Shown in pieces: positions 60,588-64,000 of a DNA stretch of 64,000 nucleotides (position 1 is the first letter of the stretch; each line of letters starts with the position of its first letter). Source of the stretch: Leptonema illini DSM 21528. Its GTDB lineage: Bacteria > Spirochaetota > Leptospiria > Leptospirales > Leptonemataceae. The translations under genes were made by a program, and so were the position numbers. Location: contig NZ_JH597773.1 of assembly GCF_000243335.1 (NCBI RefSeq), positions 2,659,684 through 2,723,683 on the forward strand. The letters are read 5' to 3'. The notes under the pieces are model-generated. The model saw nothing but the letters and a program-made list of their open reading frames with translations, made no database searches and was not told where the DNA came from.

Positions 60588-63500
60588 ATGCGCTCGCTGT
60601 TGACCTTCTTCCTGCAACGTCCGATGGTTGTGACGATCAGCATGCTGGCGCTACTGCTCATCGGTTTTCAATCGCTCGTCACATCACGTAAAGAGGGCTT
60701 TCCCGAGATCTCGCTCAATCGCATCGTCGTTCGCACGCTGTATCCTGGAGCCTCGGCCCGCGATGTAGAATCCGAGGTGACGGATTTGATCGAAGAAGAG
60801 CTTCAGGAGGTTGAAGGGATTAAAGAAATCCTTTCTTATTCAGAAGAGAACATATCGCGTATCGAGGTTAGAGGGAAAGAAGAACTGAAGCCCGAGCAAT
60901 TCCGGCGGCTTTACTCCGACGTGGAGAATGCCATCGGTCGTATTGATGATCTTCCGGACGGTATTCGCGGACGTCCGGCGATCGATGATGTTACGACGGC
61001 CGATATTCCGATCCTTGAAATCGCCTACTCTGGTTCGCCCGACGCTCTTACCGTTTATCTTGAAGGCCTGGAACGCAGGCTGCGACGCATTCCCGGCGTT
61101 TCGGGCATTGATATCGCGGGCCTGCCCGATGAAGAGATCCATGTCTTGATCGATGCAGCGCTTGCCCGAAAACACCATGTCGATCTGCGCATGATATCGA
61201 AGGCGCTTGCTCAGCGTAACATTACCGGATCGGGAGGCATCCTCTACAATCCCGACGAAGAGCAGAAGATCACCATTTCGCAGGGGTTAGCATCGTTTGA
61301 AGAAATATTGAACACGCCGATTCTCGGCAACACGGACGGCTTTGATGTCAGACTGCGCGATGTCGCCCGTGTCGAAAGAGGCAGAGAAGACGTCAGGCTT
61401 ATTGTGAGAAATAACGGTCAAAACGGCGCGATTCTGTCGGTCCGGAAGTCGGGTCAGGCCGATCTGCTTGATACGGTGGAAAGGGTTCATCGCTTGCTTG
61501 AGAGCGAAGAGTTACCCGACGGTGTAAGCCAATCCGTTCTTGTCGACCAGTCCACGTTGACGAGAGATCGTATCTCTCTTCTCGCCGGAAACGCAGCGAT
61601 GGGATTCGTTCTTGTGCTGCTTGTTCTCATGTATTTCCTCGATCGTACGACTGCTCTCTGGACGGCCTTCGGAATTCCCGTCACTCTTCTGGGCATGATC
61701 GTTTTTCTGAAGTTCAACGATATCTCGATCAATCTGATCTCACTTGCCGGATTTATTATTCTAATCGGAATGCTTGTGGACGATGCCGTCGTCATAGCAG
61801 AACAATATCGCTCCAATCGCGAAAACGGTATGGAGCCGCGCGAGGCGGCCACTCAATCCGTCACGCGTATGTTCCTGCCGGTGCTTGCCAGCTCGGCGAC
61901 GACGATGATCGCCTTTGCGCCTCTCTTTATGATAGGCGGATTCCCTGGAGCCTTTATCTGGACGATTCCGCTCATGATCATCGTAGGATTGACCATATCT
62001 CTGCTCGAAAGCTTCTTCTTTTTACCTGTTCACCTTGCTCATGCAAGGCAGAGGGCTCCGCGGCAGAATCGCCTCATGCCTCTGCTTGAAAGGCTTTATC
62101 GGCAGTCTCTGGAATTCTTTATACGGCATCGTTATCGGGCCATGGGCGTTTTTCTCCTGATGCTCGTAACATCTCTCGTCACGCTCAGGCTTTCGGTGCG
62201 AAAAGATCCGTTTCCGCAAGACGCGGCCGATACATTCTCGATTTCCATTACTCTGCCGGCCGGAGCGACGATCATGCAGGCACAGGCAGAGATGGAAAGC
62301 CTTGAGGCAATTTTGCGAGAAAGAATCGGGCCAGACCTCAAAGGAACGAGCATCCGCATTGGAACGCAGATAGAAGACTCTACCGTCGACCGCGGCGCAC
62401 AGAGCAACCTCATCGTCGCCCTCGTCTATCTTATATCGTACGAAGAGCGGGACCGTACTGCCGAGACGATCATGAACGATCTGCACGATCCTCTTAAAGA
62501 CCTGGCACGGAAAAACGGGATGCAGTATGCTCTCAATCTGAAACGCCTCGGCCCTCCGATGGGCCGGGCCATTGAGATTCGACTGCTTTCAGATGATGAC
62601 GTTAGCCGAACGACAAAGGCCCGAGAGATCATGACCTATCTCGAAAGCATTCCCGGCGTTACTCATGTCGAGCTTGATGAACGTGAAGGACTTCGCGAGA
62701 CCGAGCTCGTCCTCAATCAGGGATTACTCAGCGCAGCCGGGCTTCACAATCAGGATATCCTGACCTCGCTGCGCATAGCGCTCGATGGAACGATCGTTTC
62801 CCGTATTAGAGAAAGCGATATGGACATCCGCCTTAAACTCAATCGCAGGATTAATGAAAGCGGCGATTTCATCAAAAAGATTCCCGTGATTAACAGGCTT
62901 GGTATCGTCGTTCCTCTGGAGCGTTTTGTGACCGCCGGCGAAGGTCGATCGCCAGCCAGTATCACCCACGTCAACGCTATGCGTTCTACGACGGTTCTCG
63001 GCAATGTGGATAACCGAATCATATCGCCGACCGACATCATGGACATTGTAAATCAGAAGTTTTCTCGTGCCGATGGGGTGCTTCTTGAATTCTCGGGTCA
63101 GCCGGTCGAAACATCATTAATCTTCGCCGGTCTTAGCTCGGCCTCTGTCGTTGCTCTGATCGGCATCTATCTTATTATTGCGCTGATCTTCAATTCATAT
63201 ACGAAGCCTTTTATCATCCTGCTTTCTCTTCCGTTTATGGCCATCGGAATCGCCTTCGTATTGATCAGCCATGACGTTCCCGGGTCGATGATGGTCGGAG
63301 TAGCCGTCGTCGGTCTGATGGGCGTCGTCGTGAACGCATCGATCGTAATGGTCGATACGATCCTGACCGATACGCAAGCGGCCACACCGGGAGAGATTCC
63401 GGGCAAACAGATCGTGATCGAAGGAGCCGTCTCGCGTCTTCGTCCCATTGTGCTGACTACAGCGACGACGGTGCTTGGCGTGTTGCCAACCGGCTATGGA

Positions 63501-63695
63501 ATCGGCGGATACGATCCCTTCCTGTCGCATATGTCCCTGGTGCTCGCCTACGGGCTCGGCTTTGCCACGATCATTATCCTGATTATTATACCGCTGCTTT
63601 TTATGATCGGAACGGACATCCGCGGAATGCTGGATAGACGAAAGAGGAACGCCTTTTCCTTCTTGACAGCTCTGTTTGATCGGAAAGCCTTCTGA
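60588..63695 (+). CDS. RND-family efflux permease (AcrB/HAE1 type)
   Basis: A 1035-residue inner-membrane, proton-driven transporter. The first span LTFFLQRPMVVTISMLALLL is typical; VDDAVVIAEQ carries the twin Asp of TM4 for proton relay, and LPVLASSATTMIAFAPLFMIGG is the classical TM5/6 motif. A second, parallel half ends with MGVVVNASIVMVDTIL and RLRPIVLTTATTVLGVLPTGYG. ATG 60588 starts 1 base after the MarR stop; the longer open frame from 60501 overlaps MarR. No periplasmic adaptor or outer-membrane factor is adjacent, so it must use partners from elsewhere. The next gene starts 1 base after its stop. Confidence 0.93.
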   Translation: MRSLLTFFLQRPMVVTISMLALLLIGFQSLVTSRKEGFPEISLNRIVVRTLYPGASARDVESEVTDLIEEELQEVEGIKEILSYSEENISRIEVRGKEELKPEQFRRLYSDVENAIGRIDDLPDGIRGRPAIDDVTTADIPILEIAYSGSPDALTVYLEGLERRLRRIPGVSGIDIAGLPDEEIHVLIDAALARKHHVDLRMISKALAQRNITGSGGILYNPDEEQKITISQGLASFEEILNTPILGNTDGFDVRLRDVARVERGREDVRLIVRNNGQNGAILSVRKSGQADLLDTVERVHRLLESEELPDGVSQSVLVDQSTLTRDRISLLAGNAAMGFVLVLLVLMYFLDRTTALWTAFGIPVTLLGMIVFLKFNDISINLISLAGFIILIGMLVDDAVVIAEQYRSNRENGMEPREAATQSVTRMFLPVLASSATTMIAFAPLFMIGGFPGAFIWTIPLMIIVGLTISLLESFFFLPVHLAHARQRAPRQNRLMPLLERLYRQSLEFFIRHRYRAMGVFLLMLVTSLVTLRLSVRKDPFPQDAADTFSISITLPAGATIMQAQAEMESLEAILRERIGPDLKGTSIRIGTQIEDSTVDRGAQSNLIVALVYLISYEERDRTAETIMNDLHDPLKDLARKNGMQYALNLKRLGPPMGRAIEIRLLSDDDVSRTTKAREIMTYLESIPGVTHVELDEREGLRETELVLNQGLLSAAGLHNQDILTSLRIALDGTIVSRIRESDMDIRLKLNRRINESGDFIKKIPVINRLGIVVPLERFVTAGEGRSPASITHVNAMRSTTVLGNVDNRIISPTDIMDIVNQKFSRADGVLLEFSGQPVETSLIFAGLSSASVVALIGIYLIIALIFNSYTKPFIILLSLPFMAIGIAFVLISHDVPGSMMVGVAVVGLMGVVVNASIVMVDTILTDTQAATPGEIPGKQIVIEGAVSRLRPIVLTTATTVLGVLPTGYGIGGYDPFLSHMSLVLAYGLGFATIIILIIIPLLFMIGTDIRGMLDRRKRNAFSFLTALFDRKAF

Positions 63696-63696
63696 C

Positions 63697-64000
63697 GTGT
63701 CCCTTGTTCGCATTCGTAATCTGAATACATGGTTTCCCGTGCGCAGCGGCGTCTTTCGCAGACGAACAGGCTGGGTCTACGCGCTGAACCATATCGATCT
63801 GAACATCGAGCCGGGCGAGGTGCTTGCCCTTGTAGGCGAATCGGGTTGCGGCAAAAGTACGCTCGGCAATTCCCTGCTCGGCCTTGTTCCACCTACATCC
63901 GGCACGATTGAATTCGACGGCAAGGCCATCGACATCGGCAAACCTTCGTCCTGGAACGACATCCGCACCGAGCTTCAGATCATCTTTCAGGACCCCTATT
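63697..64000 (+). CDS. OppF/DppF-type ABC transporter ATPase, N-terminal fragment
   Basis: The last 304 bases open at a GTG, one base after the RND stop, and stay open for 101 codons to the window edge. The product shows LNTWFPVRSGVFRRRTGWVY, the OppF-typical start, Walker A VGESGCGKST and the Q-loop IIFQDPY. It should energise a peptide or related importer. The tight spacing suggests co-transcription with the RND permease, which is an odd pairing. Its usual partner, an OppD ATPase, occurs in this window only as the NUDIX fusion at 7013. Confidence 0.88.
   Translation, partial: MSLVRIRNLNTWFPVRSGVFRRRTGWVYALNHIDLNIEPGEVLALVGESGCGKSTLGNSLLGLVPPTSGTIEFDGKAIDIGKPSSWNDIRTELQIIFQDPY

Overview
The window is about 54% GC by eye and gene-dense, and reads as one bacterial chromosome segment. 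The gene content suggests a Leptospiraceae-type spirochaete, probably Leptonema-like. The reasons are many exported proteins and lipoproteins with loose lipoboxes, DUF1566 lipoproteins, a DISM-7TM/SpoIIE phosphatase, large hybrid histidine kinases, an ECF sigma/FecR pair and an ammonium-transporter/adenylate-cyclase fusion. The taxonomic call is inference; no rRNA or other marker is present. I saw no tRNA, rRNA, CRISPR array or prophage core.

Layout. 1-11.7 kb: a THUMP rRNA methyltransferase overlapping a SrkA-type kinase, a hybrid histidine kinase followed by a diguanylate cyclase response regulator (minus strand), a NUDIX-OppD fusion, and a two-core sensor kinase followed by a NarL-type regulator. 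12.1-23.2 kb: a small membrane protein and two giant exported paralogs (2266 and 1284 aa) built of FPL-aromatic repeats; the first carries near-identical 267-bp and 351-bp tandem DNA repeats. 23.2-30.9 kb: a membrane protein, a TPR protein, a 3-hydroxyacyl-CoA dehydrogenase, a DUF4332 protein, a SpoIIE phosphatase and small envelope proteins. 31-38 kb: an ECF sigma factor, a FecR-like anti-sigma and three tandem paralogs with a tail-collar-like domain; two different IS903-type elements sit at the equivalent position behind copies 1 and 2. 38-43.4 kb: an MBL hydrolase, GmhA, a ROK kinase, a VWA-TM-FHA protein and small proteins. 43.4-48.4 kb: a nitrogen cluster with an Amt-adenylate cyclase fusion and glnA, the latter behind a near-consensus sigma-54 promoter, followed by a LURP-like and a CoA-binding protein. 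48.4-56.5 kb: a porin-like protein, an exported protein, a DUF1566 lipoprotein gene cut by an IS5-family element whose excision restores the frame exactly, and a CHB_HEX/FN3/propeller lipoprotein. 56.7-64 kb: a Rep/UvrD helicase, a hotdog thioesterase, a membrane protein divergent from a MarR regulator, an RND permease and the start of an OppF-type ATPase.

How the genes fit together. Four signalling modules stand out: kinase plus diguanylate cyclase (c-di-GMP), two-core kinase plus NarL regulator, ECF sigma plus FecR upstream of the exported collar proteins, and ammonium sensing coupled to cAMP beside glutamine synthetase. The most unusual content is the giant repeat proteins, the IS-punctuated triplication of collar proteins, the precisely reconstructable lipoprotein disruption, and the NUDIX-OppD and Amt-cyclase fusions.
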